This document shows positions 17,160-26,555 of a DNA stretch of 33,141 nt, piece by piece. Every line of letters starts with the position of its first letter. Position 1 is the stretch's first letter. This stretch comes from Actinomyces ruminis. GTDB lineage: Bacteria; Actinomycetota; Actinomycetes; Actinomycetales; Actinomycetaceae. The notes beneath the pieces are model-generated. The model saw nothing but the letters and a program-made list of their open reading frames with translations. It had not been told where the DNA came from and did not search any database. Location of the stretch: the NCBI RefSeq assembly GCF_002154335.2, contig NZ_MTPX02000063.1, positions 1 to 33,141 on the forward strand, given 5' to 3'. The position numbers were made by a program, and so were the translations under genes.

Positions 17160-18358
17160 GCACACATCCTTCCTTCTCCGGGCCCGGCAACTCCTGGGCA
17201 CCCCGGCCCGGGTATCGACGCAGCTCCTACCCGGCCGTCAGCCCCGCGCAGCCATCCTCCGCCCCGGCATGGACCCCCCAGGCGATGGTGCACCGACGCC
17301 GCGGCACCATCGTCAGCGCTATCATGGCCTGCCTGGGCGCGTTAGGGCTGGCGGTGATGCTGTGGATCATCTACGCATCCACAGCCACAGCCGCCTCCGA
17401 ACTACTGGTCCCCATCCTGCTGGCGCTGGTACCGCTGAGCATCGTCCTGGTCACGGTCGGCTGGATCGACCGGTGGGAACCCGAACCACCCGGCGTGCTG
17501 GCGGCCGCCTTCCTCTGGGGCGCCGGGGTGGCCACCATCGTCTCCCTGGTGATCAACACCTCCGCCTCCCTGCTGGTGTCAACCACCACCGGATCGGTGT
17601 CCGGCGGCCAGTTCGTCTCCGCGGTGGTCACTGCACCGATCGTGGAGGAAACCACCAAGGGCCTGGGCGTGCTCATCATCTTCCTGCTCTGGCGGCGCAC
17701 TTTTAACGGAGCCGTGGACGGGATCGTCTACGCCGCGGTGGTCGCTGCCGGCTTCGCCTTCGCGGAGAACATCCTGTACTTCGTGCAGTACTCCGACGCG
17801 CTGCTGATCACCTTCCTGATGCGCGGGATCGCCTCGCCCTTCGCCCACGTAACCTTCACCGCCTGCACCGGCCTGGCGATCGGGGCAAGCGTGCGCCTGC
17901 GGTCAAGCCTGGCGTGGATGTGGACCACGCCGCTGGGACTTGCCTGCGCCATCATGCTGCACTCCTTCTGGAACGGCATACTCGCCAACGATCCCTCCCT
18001 GTACTTCTTCGTCGCGATCCCCTTCTTCATCGCCGCGATCGGCCTGGTGCTGTGGCTGCGCTGGAGTGAGCGCATGACCATGCGGCAGCGGCTGGCGGAC
18101 TACCAGCGCGCCGGCTGGTTCTCACCGGCCGAAGTCACCATGATCACCACCGGCGCCGGGCGTGCGGCCGCCCGCCGTTGGGCCAAGAGCCGCGGGCCGG
18201 CGGCCGCCCGGGCCATGCAGGCGTTCTTGAAGGCGGCCGCCGCCCTGGCGCAGCTGCGCCAGCAGGCGATCGACGGGCACGCCGACACTGATTTTGCGGT
18301 ACAGGAATCGGCGTTGCTTGCGGCTATAGTTGAGCAACGCTATGCCTTCACCCGATAA
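17156..18358 (+). CDS. PrsW-family intramembrane metalloprotease
   Basis: This 400-aa polytopic membrane protein begins with about 45 soluble, Pro-rich residues. PrsW motifs are VEETTKG (Glu164, Glu165, Lys168), the second conserved block GFAFAENILYF (Glu204, Asn205), SPFAHVTFTACTG (His231) and a later HSFWNG. The glutamates and histidines are the expected zinc ligands and catalytic residues. Family members cleave membrane-bound anti-sigma factors in Firmicutes; the substrate in actinobacteria is unknown, and no anti-sigma gene is visible here. It overlaps the upstream membrane-protein gene by ATGA, and its end overlaps the Nudix start by 17 bases. Confidence 0.88.
   Translation: MSTHPSFSGPGNSWAPRPGYRRSSYPAVSPAQPSSAPAWTPQAMVHRRRGTIVSAIMACLGALGLAVMLWIIYASTATAASELLVPILLALVPLSIVLVTVGWIDRWEPEPPGVLAAAFLWGAGVATIVSLVINTSASLLVSTTTGSVSGGQFVSAVVTAPIVEETTKGLGVLIIFLLWRRTFNGAVDGIVYAAVVAAGFAFAENILYFVQYSDALLITFLMRGIASPFAHVTFTACTGLAIGASVRLRSSLAWMWTTPLGLACAIMLHSFWNGILANDPSLYFFVAIPFFIAAIGLVLWLRWSERMTMRQRLADYQRAGWFSPAEVTMITTGAGRAAARRWAKSRGPAAARAMQAFLKAAAALAQLRQQAIDGHADTDFAVQESALLAAIVEQRYAFTR
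18325..18330 (+). promoter_or_regulatory. Possible internal -10 box ahead of the Nudix gene
   Basis: TATAGT ends 11 bases before the ATG at 18342, inside the end of the PrsW gene. A start about seven bases downstream would leave only a few bases of leader. No ribosome-binding site is seen, which fits a near-leaderless transcript. No -35 is evident. Confidence 0.35.
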
Positions 18359-18977
18359 CGTCGACGATCTGCCTTGGCCCGTCCCCACGCTCACCGCCGA
18401 CGGGCGCGACCCCCTGCGAGTCCCGCCGAACTGGACCCAGCTACTTGACGCCTCCGAGTGGCGCCTGAACGCCGTGGGCTTGCCGTTCCGCCAGGCTGCC
18501 CGGGTGATCGCTCTGCGGCAGGGACCCCGGCCGGCCATCCTGCTGGTGGTTGGCCACGACTTCGGTGACACCACCCACTCGTGGGGATTCACTCCGGGCG
18601 GTGGCCTGCTGTCCGGCGAGACGCCTATCGGAGGGGCCCGCCGCGAGTTGGCGGAGGAGACCGGCATTCACCTGGCCGAAGCCGCCCTGACCGGCCCGGT
18701 GGTGGAACGCCGGGCCCTGTTCACCTTCAACCAGGTCACCTGCCGCCAGGACGAACTGTTCTACCTGACCTACCTTGAGGCGGGCGTGGGTGTGGACAGC
18801 TCGGGCTGGACCGACACCGAGCAGCAGCTGCTGGACTCGCTGCGCTGGTGGGAGCTGGATGAGCTGGATGCCGCCGTTGCCGCCGGCATGACCGTCTACC
18901 CGCGCATGTTGCCGGCACTGGCCCGCGAGCTCATGGACGGCTGGGACGGCCGGGTGCGCCACGTGGTCGAGCACTAG
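18342..18977 (+). CDS. Nudix hydrolase
   Basis: This 211-aa cytoplasmic protein contains a complete Nudix box at about residues 87-109: GGLLSGE, seven residues, then RELAEETGI. That fits G-x5-E-x7-REUxEExGU with the metal-binding glutamates present. The enzyme would cleave a nucleoside diphosphate linked to another group; the substrate is not predictable. In mycobacteria a Nudix domain occurs just after pimA, so the cluster content is conserved although the arrangement differs. The start chosen is ATG 18342; a TTG at 18330 is in frame but has no better signal. The gene overlaps the end of prsW, and 104 bases follow before yebC. Confidence 0.9.
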   Translation: MPSPDNVDDLPWPVPTLTADGRDPLRVPPNWTQLLDASEWRLNAVGLPFRQAARVIALRQGPRPAILLVVGHDFGDTTHSWGFTPGGGLLSGETPIGGARRELAEETGIHLAEAALTGPVVERRALFTFNQVTCRQDELFYLTYLEAGVGVDSSGWTDTEQQLLDSLRWWELDELDAAVAAGMTVYPRMLPALARELMDGWDGRVRHVVEH

Positions 18978-19033
18978 AAACCGCGTGTTTTGACCAACGC
19001 TTTAGACTTGACGTAGGTATGTTCGCATACGGT

Positions 19034-19056
19034 CTCCCGACGTCCGCCGTCGGGAG
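19034..19056 (+). promoter_or_regulatory. Nine-base-pair hairpin in the yebC leader
   Basis: CTCCCGACG (19034-19042) pairs perfectly with CGTCGGGAG (19048-19056) around a five-base loop. It sits 15 bases before the AAGGAG ribosome-binding site (19071-19076). A smaller hairpin GTATG-TTCG-CATAC precedes it (19017-19030). With no T run it is not an intrinsic terminator; an mRNA-stability or translational element is possible. Confidence 0.45.
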
Positions 19057-19081
19057 GAACGGAAGACTGCAAGGAGAACAC

Positions 19082-19845
19082 ATGTCGGGTCACTCCAAGT
19101 GGGCCACTACCAAGCACAAGAAGGCCGCGATCGACGCCAAGCGCGGCAAGCTCTTCGCCCGCCTGATCAAGAACATCGAAGTTGCTGCCCGCACCGGTGG
19201 CGGTGACCCCAACGGCAACCCGACCCTGTACGACGCCATCCAGAAGGCGAAGAAGAACTCGGTCCCGGCGGACAACATCACCCGCGCCGTCAAGCGCGGC
19301 AGCGGCGAGGAGGCCGGCGGCGCCGACTGGCAGACCATCATGTACGAGGCTACGGCCCGGAAGGCGTCGCCTTCCTGGTCGAGTGCCTGACCGACAACCG
19401 CAACCGCGCCGCTTCCGACGTGCGCGTTGCCTTCACTCGCACCGGCGGCTCCCTGGCCGACCCCGGCTCGGTGGCCTACAACTTCACCCGCAAGGGCGTG
19501 GTGGAGGTCGCCAAGGGCGCTGGCGTGGACGAGGACACGATCCTCATGGCGGTCCTCGACGCCGGCGCCGAGGAGGTCGTGGAGGGCGCCGAGTCCTTCG
19601 AGATTATCTGTGAGCCCGGCGACCTGGTCGCCGTGCGCAAGGCCGTCACGGACGCCGGCATGGACTACGAGTCCGCGGAGTCCCAGTTCGTGGCCGGCAC
19701 GACCGTGACGGTGGATGTAGACGGCGCCCGCAAGGTGATGCGGCTGATCGACGCCCTGGAGGACCTCGACGACGTGCAGAACGTCTACACCTCCGTAGAC
19801 ATCACCCCCGAGGTTGCCGCCGAACTCAACGCGGACGACGAATAA
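19082..19845 (+). CDS. yebC: YebC/PmpR-type regulator or ribosome-associated factor (frameshifted near 19348)
   Basis: The N-terminus [25 protein letters not shown] is diagnostic for the YebC/TACO1 family. The family has been described as DNA-binding regulators and more recently as factors that help ribosomes through difficult sequences such as polyproline. [24 protein letters not shown] and the C-terminal [13 protein letters not shown] also match. One G is missing at 19348-19349 (GAGGCTAC for GAGGGCTAC); restoring it gives [23 protein letters not shown]. Corrected length is 254 aa, normal. ATG 19082 follows AAGGAG. The position just upstream of ruvC is a widely conserved arrangement. Confidence 0.93.
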
Positions 19846-19869
19846 GCCTCGCCACCGCCGGGCAGAGTC

Positions 19870-20564
19870 ATGAGCGAACCGTCCCCGCTGGCCACCGAGC
19901 GGGCTCCCGGACGGGGCGGCCGCCGTCGCGGAGCCGTCGCCGAGCAGCGGGTGCTCGGCATCGATCCCGGCATGACCCGCTGCGGGCTGGGCTGTATCGA
20001 CGTCGACTCGCGGCGCCGTGCCCGCCTGGTTGAGGTCGGGGTGGTGCGCACTCCGGCCTCGGCCAGTCCGGAGCTGCGGCTGCTGACCATCGCCGACGCC
20101 TTGGACGATTGGATCGCCAGGCTGGCCCCCACCGCCGTTTCCGTCGAGCGCGTCTTCGCCCAGGACAACCTGCGCTCGGTGGTTCCCGTGGCCGAGGTGA
20201 TCGGGGTGGCTATGGTGGCCGGGGCCGTGCGGGGCTGGAGGTCGCCCAGCACACCCCCAGTGAGGCCAAGGCGGCGGTAACCGGCTCCGGCACCGCCGGC
20301 AAGGCGCAGGTGCAGGCGATGGTGCGGCGCATCCTCGGCCTGGACGCCCCACCCCGCCCCGCCGATGCGGCCGACGCTCTGGCTCAGGCCATATGCCACG
20401 CCTGGCGTGGTGGCGGCACCGGTGTCGACGGCAGCACGGACATGGTTTCGGCGGGCGGCTCCATCCGGGCTTCGGCTCGCACTCCCGCCCAGCAGGCCTG
20501 GGCGGCCGCGCAGGCGAAGGCACGCCGTACCGGCGCCGTCGACCCGCGCCGCCTAAGCCGCTAG
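19870..20564 (+). CDS. ruvC: Holliday junction resolvase RuvC (frameshifted near 20231)
   Basis: RuvC is the endonuclease that cuts Holliday junctions brought by Ruv[16 protein letters not shown] carries the first catalytic Asp, [15 protein letters not shown] the catalytic Glu, and [16 protein letters not shown] the last acidic pair. One G is missing in the run at 20231-20234 (CGGGGCTGG for CGGGGGCTGG), which restores [32 protein letters not shown]. Corrected length is 231 aa, longer than usual because of an Arg/Gly-rich N-terminal extension of about 25 residues and a basic C-terminal tail. ATG 19870 has a weak ribosome-binding site, so an internal GTG near 19951 remains possible. Confidence 0.93.
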
Positions 20565-20621
20565 AGTCAGCCCCATGCCGAACAGGTGTTCGAGGTTCAC
20601 ACTGCAAGGAGTCCACGCCGC

Positions 20622-21245
20622 ATGATTGCCTCACTGCGCGGAACCGTCATCGATGTTTCACTGGCGGCCGCGACCATCGAGGTCGGCGGCGTCGGCATGA
20701 GTTTCCAGGCCACGCCCGCCACCCTGGCCGGGCTGCGCGTGGGGGAGGAGGGGTTCGTCCACACCGAGCTGATTGTGCGCGAGGACGCCCTGACCCTGTA
20801 CGGCTTCGCGGATGTCGATGAGCGCCGCTGCTTCCAGGTGCTGCTCGGTGCCAAGGGCGTTGGGGCCAAACTCGCGCTGGCGATCTTGGCCGTGCACACC
20901 CCCGACTCGCTGCGCCGCGCTGTTGCCGGCAACGACGTGGCCGCCCTCAAGCGCGTGCCGGGCCTGGGTCCCAAGGGCGCCCAGCGGGTCATTATCGACG
21001 TCGGCGACAAGCTCGGCCCGCCCACCGGCGCCCCACCGGAGCCCGCGCCGGTGGGCGCGGCGGGCGAGCCCAATCCAGATGTGGTGGCCGCCCTGATCCA
21101 GCTGGGCTGGAATGAGGCCACCGCGGCCCGCGCGGTTGTCGCCGTCGAGGCCGACCACGCCGAAACGGCGCCGGACGCCCCGTTGCCGGTGCCGGAGTTG
21201 CTGCGCGCCGCCCTGCGGCACCTGGGAGGAGGAGCCCGTGGCTGA
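20622..21245 (+). CDS. ruvA: Holliday junction branch migration protein RuvA
   Basis: This 207-aa protein has [13 protein letters not shown] at the start, an OB-fold with [19 protein letters not shown], helix-hairpin-helix segments ([19 protein letters not shown] and [17 protein letters not shown]), and a C-terminal RuvB-binding domain ([19 protein letters not shown]). RuvA tetramers bind the four-way junction and load RuvB. ATG 20622 follows AAGGAG (20606-20611). Its end overlaps the GTG start of ruvB by eight bases. Complete, with no frameshift. Confidence 0.96.
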   Translation: MIASLRGTVIDVSLAAATIEVGGVGMSFQATPATLAGLRVGEEGFVHTELIVREDALTLYGFADVDERRCFQVLLGAKGVGAKLALAILAVHTPDSLRRAVAGNDVAALKRVPGLGPKGAQRVIIDVGDKLGPPTGAPPEPAPVGAAGEPNPDVVAALIQLGWNEATAARAVVAVEADHAETAPDAPLPVPELLRAALRHLGGGARG

Positions 21246-22293
21246 CTATCCGGCCGCCGGTGCCGCCCCGGAAGGGGCCGGCCGCATCGTCGGCGGCGGC
21301 GCGGACGACGCCGAACGTGCCGCCGAGGCCGCCCTGCGCCCCAAACGCCTGGAGGACTTCGTCGGCCAACAGGTGGTGCGCGGGCAGCTGTCCGTGGTGC
21401 TGCGCGCCGCCCTGGCCCGGGGCGCCGTACCCGACCACGTGCTGCTGTCCGGACCGCCCGGCCTGGGCAAGACCACTCTGGCCATGATTATCGCCAACGA
21501 GGTCGAGGGCGCCCTGCGCATCACCTCCGGCCCCGCCATCCAACACGCCGGAGACCTGGCCGCCATCCTGTCCTCCCTGGAGGAGGGGGACGTGCTGTTC
21601 ATCGACGAGATCCACCGGCTCGCCCGCACCGCCGAGGAGATGCTCTACCTGGCGATGGAGGACTACCGGGTGGACGTCGTGGTCGGCAAGGGCCCGGGTG
21701 CCACGTCCATCCCGCTGACCCTGCCGCCCTTCACCGTCGTCGGCGCCACCACCCGCGCCGGCCTGCTGCCCGCCCCGCTGCGCGACCGCTTCGGATTCAC
21801 CGGGCACCTGGACTACTACGGACCGGGCGACCTGACCCGTATCGTCGTCCGCTCCGCCGGCCTGCTGGGGGTCAGCATCGACGCCGACGCCGCCGGTGAA
21901 CTGGCCCGCCGCTCCCGAGGCACCCCCCGCATCGCCAACCGGCTGCTGCGCCGCGTGCAGGACTGGGCGCAGGTGCACGGCACGCCGGGACGGCTGGACC
22001 TGGCCGCCACCCGCGGCGCACTGGAGGTGTTCGAGGTCGACGAATTGGGCCTGGACCGGCTGGACCGTTCGGTGCTGGAGACCCTGTGTACCCGCTTCGC
22101 CGGCGTGCCCGTCGGGCTGGCCACCCTGGCCGTCAGCGTGGGGGAGGAGCCCGAGACGATCGAGACGGTTGCCGAACCCTACCTGTTCCGGGAGGGACTG
22201 CTCGTGCGCACCCCGCGCGGACGCATGGCCACGCCCGCCGCCTATACTCACCTGGGTCTGCGCCCGCCCGAAGACGGCGCTCTATTCGCCTGA
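21238..22293 (+). CDS. ruvB: Holliday junction DNA helicase RuvB
   Basis: This 351-aa AAA+ motor drives branch migration with RuvA. Walker A is GPPGLGKT (residues 72-79), Walker B is VLFIDEIH (Asp123, Glu124), sensor 1 lies in [11 protein letters not shown], and the arginine finger is in LRDRFGF. The C-terminal winged helix includes [14 protein letters not shown] and [16 protein letters not shown]. The start is GTG 21238, preceded by GGAGGAGGAG and overlapping the end of ruvA. The N-terminus has about 20 extra Gly/Ala-rich residues. Complete in one frame. Confidence 0.97.
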   Translation: MADYPAAGAAPEGAGRIVGGGADDAERAAEAALRPKRLEDFVGQQVVRGQLSVVLRAALARGAVPDHVLLSGPPGLGKTTLAMIIANEVEGALRITSGPAIQHAGDLAAILSSLEEGDVLFIDEIHRLARTAEEMLYLAMEDYRVDVVVGKGPGATSIPLTLPPFTVVGATTRAGLLPAPLRDRFGFTGHLDYYGPGDLTRIVVRSAGLLGVSIDADAAGELARRSRGTPRIANRLLRRVQDWAQVHGTPGRLDLAATRGALEVFEVDELGLDRLDRSVLETLCTRFAGVPVGLATLAVSVGEEPETIETVAEPYLFREGLLVRTPRGRMATPAAYTHLGLRPPEDGALFA

Positions 22294-22374
22294 AGTCGCC
22301 GCGCGACGCGGATAAGGGGCGCGTGTCACACCGGCACACGCCTAACGTCCGTCCAGGCACCGCCGCCGGTGGCC

Positions 22375-22380
22375 TAGACT
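22375..22380 (+). promoter_or_regulatory. Possible -10 box for yajC-secD-secF
   Basis: TAGACT lies 56 bases before the yajC ATG in the 143-base gap after ruvB. No good -35 is seen. The same gap contains a GCGTGT/ACACGC hairpin (from 22320) and little else. Confidence 0.35.
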
Positions 22381-22436
22381 CGCACACGCCCGGCGCCGAG
22401 GCGACGGCGGGTTTCCCAACGAACGGAGTCGTTACG

Positions 22437-22852
22437 ATGGACCCCATGCTTCTGATGCTGATCATCATGCTGCTGGCCTTCTGGCTGATGTCCAGATTCG
22501 CCCGCAAGCAGCAGCAGCGGATGGCGGACGAGCAGAACCGCCGCACCGAGGAAGCACTCGTACCCGGCACCTGGTACGCACCCGCGCCGGCTTTTACGGC
22601 ACCGTCGTTGAGGTCGATGGGGACGTCGTCACCCTGGCCACCCCGCTGGGGGACGAGTCGCTGTGGATCAAGAGTGCGATCGTCGGCGCCGAGGAACCGC
22701 CCTTCGCCTCCTCAGAGGACGAGGACGCGGTCGCGGAGGAGGATGCAGACGGCCAGGACTCCGCAACCCCGGCCGCTGCGGACAGCGAGGACGCAGAAGA
22801 CACGGCGAATGAGTCCCCCGAGGAGCCGGCCGAGCCGCAGCCCCAGGCCTGA
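22437..22852 (+). CDS. yajC: Preprotein translocase subunit YajC (frameshifted near 22573)
   Basis: YajC is the small partner of SecD and SecF in the accessory Sec complex of the cytoplasmic membrane. The N-terminal membrane segment (about residues 4-19, MLLMLIIMLLAFWLM) is followed by SRFARKQQQR. The typical GTWVRTRAGFYGTVVEVDGDVVTLATP core is restored when one G is added at 22573-22574 (TGGTACG for TGGGTACG). The C-terminal half is strongly acidic, rich in Glu, Asp and Ala. Corrected length is 138 aa. ATG 22437 follows GGAG (22425-22428). The position directly before secD is the family standard. Confidence 0.92.
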
Positions 22853-22918
22853 CGTCCGCGTGCGCCAACGCCGCGTGCCGGCTGCGGCGCCCACCGCCCT
22901 TCCCGAGGAGAGGACCAA

Positions 22919-24855
22919 GTGTCCACCAAGAAACTCAAGCATCCGGGCCGACGCCTGCTGACGCTACTGCTAGTCATTGCACTGGGCTACGTCGCCCTGG
23001 CGGTCGGTACGGCTACCGGGCGCACCCAGATGACGCCCGGCCTCGCTCTGGACCTGGAGGGCGGCACCCAGATCATTCTCACCCCCACCACCTCCGACGG
23101 CTCGGAGATCACCGACGAGGACATCAACCAGGCCATCGAGATCATCCGCCAGCGTGTGGACGCCACCGGCGTCTCGGAGGCGCAGATCTCCCGTCAGGGG
23201 GGCAACAACATCATGGTGTCCCTCCCCGGCACGCCCAGCGAGGACACGCTGGACCTGGTGCGCACCTCCGCGGTGCTCTACTTCCGCCCCGTGATCCGGA
23301 TCCTGCAGGCGAATGCCGCCGCCTACGCCGACGCGCAGAACGAGTACGCCGCAAGCCTGGCCAGCGCCACCCCAACGGACGGCGCCACCGATGGCGCAGC
23401 CGACGCTGCGACCGACGGCGCCACGGCCACAGATACGGACACCGAGACAGACGCAGATGCCGCGTCCGCTGACGCCACGCTCGAACCGGTGACCACCGAG
23501 GAGATGGCCACCAGCCTGGCCGACGTCGACGGCGACGGCACCATCAGCTCCGACCCGCTGGAATCCACCAGCGACGACAACTCCTCTGACGCCTGGATCT
23601 CCGAGCAGCTGATCTACGACGCTTACATGACCGACTGCACCGCCGAGGACTCCCTCACCGGCGAGGCCCAGGACCCTGACATCGCGGTCATCTCCTGCGC
23701 ACGGGACGGTAGCGGCACCATCTATATCCTCGGGCCCGCGGACATCGCCGGCACCAACATCGCCTCCGCCTCCTCGGGTCTGGAGACCACCAGTCAGGGC
23801 ACCGCTACCAACAACTGGGTGGTCAATCTGGAGTTCGACTCCGAGGGCAGCAACCTGTTCGCCGACGTCTCCGAGCGGCTGATCGCCTACCGCGATGCCG
23901 CCGCCGGCTCCTCCGACACCACTTCCACCGACTCCCAGAAGGCCGAGTTCGCCATCGTGCTCGACGGGCTGACCATCATGGCCTCCGGCTTCAATGACAG
24001 CGTCACCACCGCCATCACCGACGGCCGGGTGCAGATCTCCGGCAGCTTCACCCAGTCCGAGGCGAACACCCTGGCCAACCAGCTGTCCTTCGGTTCCCTG
24101 CCGTTGTCCTTCACGGTGCAGTCCGAACAGCACATCTCCGCGACCCTGGGCACCGAGCAGCTGCGCAACGGCTTGATTGCCGGACTGATTGGCTTCGCCT
24201 GATTGTGCTGTACCTCGCCTGGCAGTACCGGGGCCTGGGGGTCGTGGCCGTGGCCTCGCTGCTGGTGGCCGCCGCCGGCACCTATCTGGTGATCGCCCTG
24301 CTCAGCTGGGGTATCGGGTACCGGCTGTCGCTGGCGGGCGTTGCCGGACTGATCATCGCCATCGGCATCACCATGGACTCCTTCATCGTCTACTTCGAAC
24401 GCGTACGCGACGAGGTACGCAACGGGCGCACGCTGGCGGTGGCCGTGGACGAGGGCTGGCGGCACGCTCGCCGCACCATCATCGTGTCCGACTCGGTGAA
24501 CCTGCTGGCAGCCGTGGTGCTGTACTTCCTGGCGGTCGGTGGGGTGCAGGGCTTCGCCTTCACACTGGGGGTGACCACCGTCGTCGACCTGGCGGTCATC
24601 ATCCTGTTCACTCACCCCATGCTGGTGTGGATCCTGCGGTTCCGCTTCTTCGGCGAGGGGCACCGCTGGTCCGGACTGGACCCGGAACACTTGGGGGCCC
24701 GCTCCAGCGCCGTGTACCGGGGTGGCGCACTTGCCAGTGCGGTCAGCGCGGGCGGCTCCTTGGCTCGTCGTCGGGCCGAGGCTCGACGGGCCCGAGAGCA
24801 GGCCGACGCCGTCGAAGCCGAAGACGCGAGCGGAAAGGACGATGAGCAGGCATGA
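22919..24855 (+). CDS. secD: Protein translocase subunit SecD (frameshifted near 24198)
   Basis: SecD helps Sec-dependent export from the outer side of the membrane using the proton gradient. Features are the N-terminal membrane segment, PGLALDLEGGTQIIL, EIIRQRVDATGVSEAQI, NWVVNLEFDSEG, then the multi-span part with YRLSLAGVAGLIIAIGITMDSFIVYFERVRDEV. One C is missing at 24198-24199 (TTCGCCTGATT for TTCGCCCTGATT), which restores GLIGFALIVLYLAWQYRG. Corrected length is about 645 aa. A long Asp/Thr/Ala-rich insert (about residues 149-190) is followed by the EF-hand-like loop DVDGDGTISSD (202-212), both unusual. The GTG start at 22919 has a GAGGAGAGG site. Its stop overlaps secF as ATGA. Confidence 0.93.
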
Positions 24856-25955
24856 AGTCCCTCGCCCAGCTCGGTAACGAGCTCTACTCCGGCACCACCT
24901 CTTTCCCCTTCATCGGCAGGCGCCGCCTGTGGTACGCCATTGCCGGCATCGTCGTGGCGGCCTCCGTGGTGTTGCTCGCGACCGTCGGGCTCACCCCCGG
25001 CATCGACTTCCGCGGCGGCTCGGAGATCACCGTCACCGGCCTGGCCGATCCAGACGTGCGCCCCGCCAACGACGTCGTGGCCGAGCAGGGGCTGTCCTCC
25101 GGAACGTCGGTGACCACCGTCGGCTCCTCCTCTGTGCGCGTGCAGACCAACGAGCTGAGCAACACCGAGTTGACCGGGCTGTCTACCGCCCTCGCGGACA
25201 CCTACGGCGTTACGGATGCCGACGTGTCTGCCACGACCATCGGCCCCACCTGGTCCTCGGACGTGACCAACAAGGGCATCCGCGGCCTGGTCATCTTCTT
25301 CGTGCTGGTGGGAGCCTCATCTGGGCCTACTTCCGCACCTGGAAGATGGCGGTGGCCGCGCTACTCGCCCTGTGCCACGACATCCTGATCACCGTGGGCG
25401 TGTACGCGGCCAGCGGCTTCGAGGTCACCCCGGCCACCATAATCGGTGTGCTCACGATCCTCGGCTACTCCCTGTACGACACCGTGGTCGTCTTCGACAA
25501 GGTCCGGGAGAACACCGACGGCTTCGAGACACAGACCCGCTCCACCTATGGGGAGCTGGCCAACCTGGCGGTCAACCAGTCGCTAATCCGCTCCATTAAC
25601 ACCTCCGTGGTCGGCGTGCTGCCGGTGGCCTCCCTGCTGGTGGTGGGCGCATTCATCCTGGGCGCCGGCACCCTGCGCGACATCGCCCTGACCCTGTTCA
25701 TCGGCATGATCGCCGGCACCGTCTCCTCGCTGTTCCTGGCCACACCGCTGCTGGTGGATCTGCGCAGCCGTGAGCCTGCCGTCAAGGAGCAGGCGGCCCG
25801 GGTCGCACGCGCCCGCGGCGAGCGCCTGGCCGCAGCCGGCGACGACCCGGAGGCGCTGGCGGCCACTCGCCGCCACGCCCGCAGCCGCCCCCGTCATCCC
25901 CGGACGCCATCTCGGAAACTCCGCCCAGCCCAAGAGGAAGAAGAAGCGGTCATGA
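24852..25955 (+). CDS. secF: Protein translocase subunit SecF (two frameshifts)
   Basis: SecF pairs with SecD. It shows GIDFRGGSEITV in the first periplasmic domain, FRTWKMAVAALLALCHDILITVG, GYSLYDTVVVFDKVREN and NQSLIRSINTSVVGVLPVASLL. One G is missing at 25310-25312 (GTGGGAGCC for GTGGGGAGCC), which restores FFVLVGSLIWAYFR. A second shift, one extra or two missing bases, lies near 25868-25880. Correcting it gives a tail ending AQPKRKKKRS with stop 25953-25955, which overlaps the apt ATG as ATGA like other junctions here. As written, the frame instead runs without a stop into apt. Corrected length is about 367 aa. Confidence 0.92.
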
Positions 25956-26506
25956 CCATCTCACCCGCCCTCCCGAAGGAACTCACACAACTCGTACTGG
26001 ACAACCTCCGGGAGATCCCAGACTTCCCGGAGCCCGGCGTGCTGTTTCGCGACATCACTCCGCTGCTGTCCAACGGGGAGGCCTTCGCCAACCTCATCGA
26101 TGGTCTGGCCGCCCACTACCGGGGCCACATCGACGCCGTAGCAGGACTGGAATCGCGCGGCTTCATCCTGGCCGCACCACTGGCCGTGCACCTGGGCATC
26201 GGCATGGTGATCGTACGCAAGGCCGGCAAGCTGCCCGGCCCGGTACTGGGCATCGACTACGAGCTCGAGTACGGCACCGCCCGCATGGAGCTGCGTCCCG
26301 AGACCGTGGAGGAGGGCTCTCGGGTGCTGGTGATCGACGACGTGCTGGCCACCGGTGGTACCGCGGCCGCCTCCATCGACCTGCTCGAGCAGGCCGGTGC
26401 GAAGGTCGAGTCGATCTGCATGCTGCTGGAGCTGGCCGGGCTGGGTGGACGCGAGAAGCTCTCCGGCCGGGACATCGACTCCGTCGTCATCTTCGAATCC
26501 GCCTGA
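25952..26506 (+). CDS. apt: Adenine phosphoribosyltransferase
   Basis: This 184-aa purine salvage enzyme makes AMP from adenine and PRPP. DFPEPGVLFRDITPLL, AVAGLESRGFILAAPLA, VIVRKAGKLPG and the PRPP-binding loop RVLVIDDVLATGGTAAA are all present. The region after KLPG (PVLGIDYELEYGTARMEL) differs slightly from the commonest version, but the E-Y-G-T is kept. ATG 25952 overlaps the predicted secF stop. The location between secF and rel is the usual actinobacterial order. Complete in one frame. Confidence 0.96.
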   Translation: MTISPALPKELTQLVLDNLREIPDFPEPGVLFRDITPLLSNGEAFANLIDGLAAHYRGHIDAVAGLESRGFILAAPLAVHLGIGMVIVRKAGKLPGPVLGIDYELEYGTARMELRPETVEEGSRVLVIDDVLATGGTAAASIDLLEQAGAKVESICMLLELAGLGGREKLSGRDIDSVVIFESA

Positions 26507-26543
26507 CCTGGTGCGCGGCCGCATCAAACACGGCTGACCCGGC

Positions 26544-26549
26544 TATGAT
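26544..26549 (+). promoter_or_regulatory. Predicted -10 box for leaderless rel transcript
   Basis: TATGAT ends exactly six bases before the ATG at 26556, so transcription should begin at or next to the start codon. There is no Shine-Dalgarno sequence in the 49-base gap after apt. The same spacing is seen before the DUF3000 gene. Confidence 0.55.
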
Positions 26550-26555
26550 CCGGGT

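Noticed and set aside
20992..22251. 419-codon frame antisense to ruvB
   Set aside because: Shadow of ruvB; low-complexity Gly/Gln/His composition and no motifs.
22294..22436. Intrinsic terminator after ruvB
   Set aside because: Small GC stems are present but none is followed by a T run.
1..26000. Real pseudogenisation of the region
   Set aside because: thrS, secD and secF are essential or near-essential, the sequence on both sides of each shift is perfectly conserved, and no nonsense or missense decay is seen.
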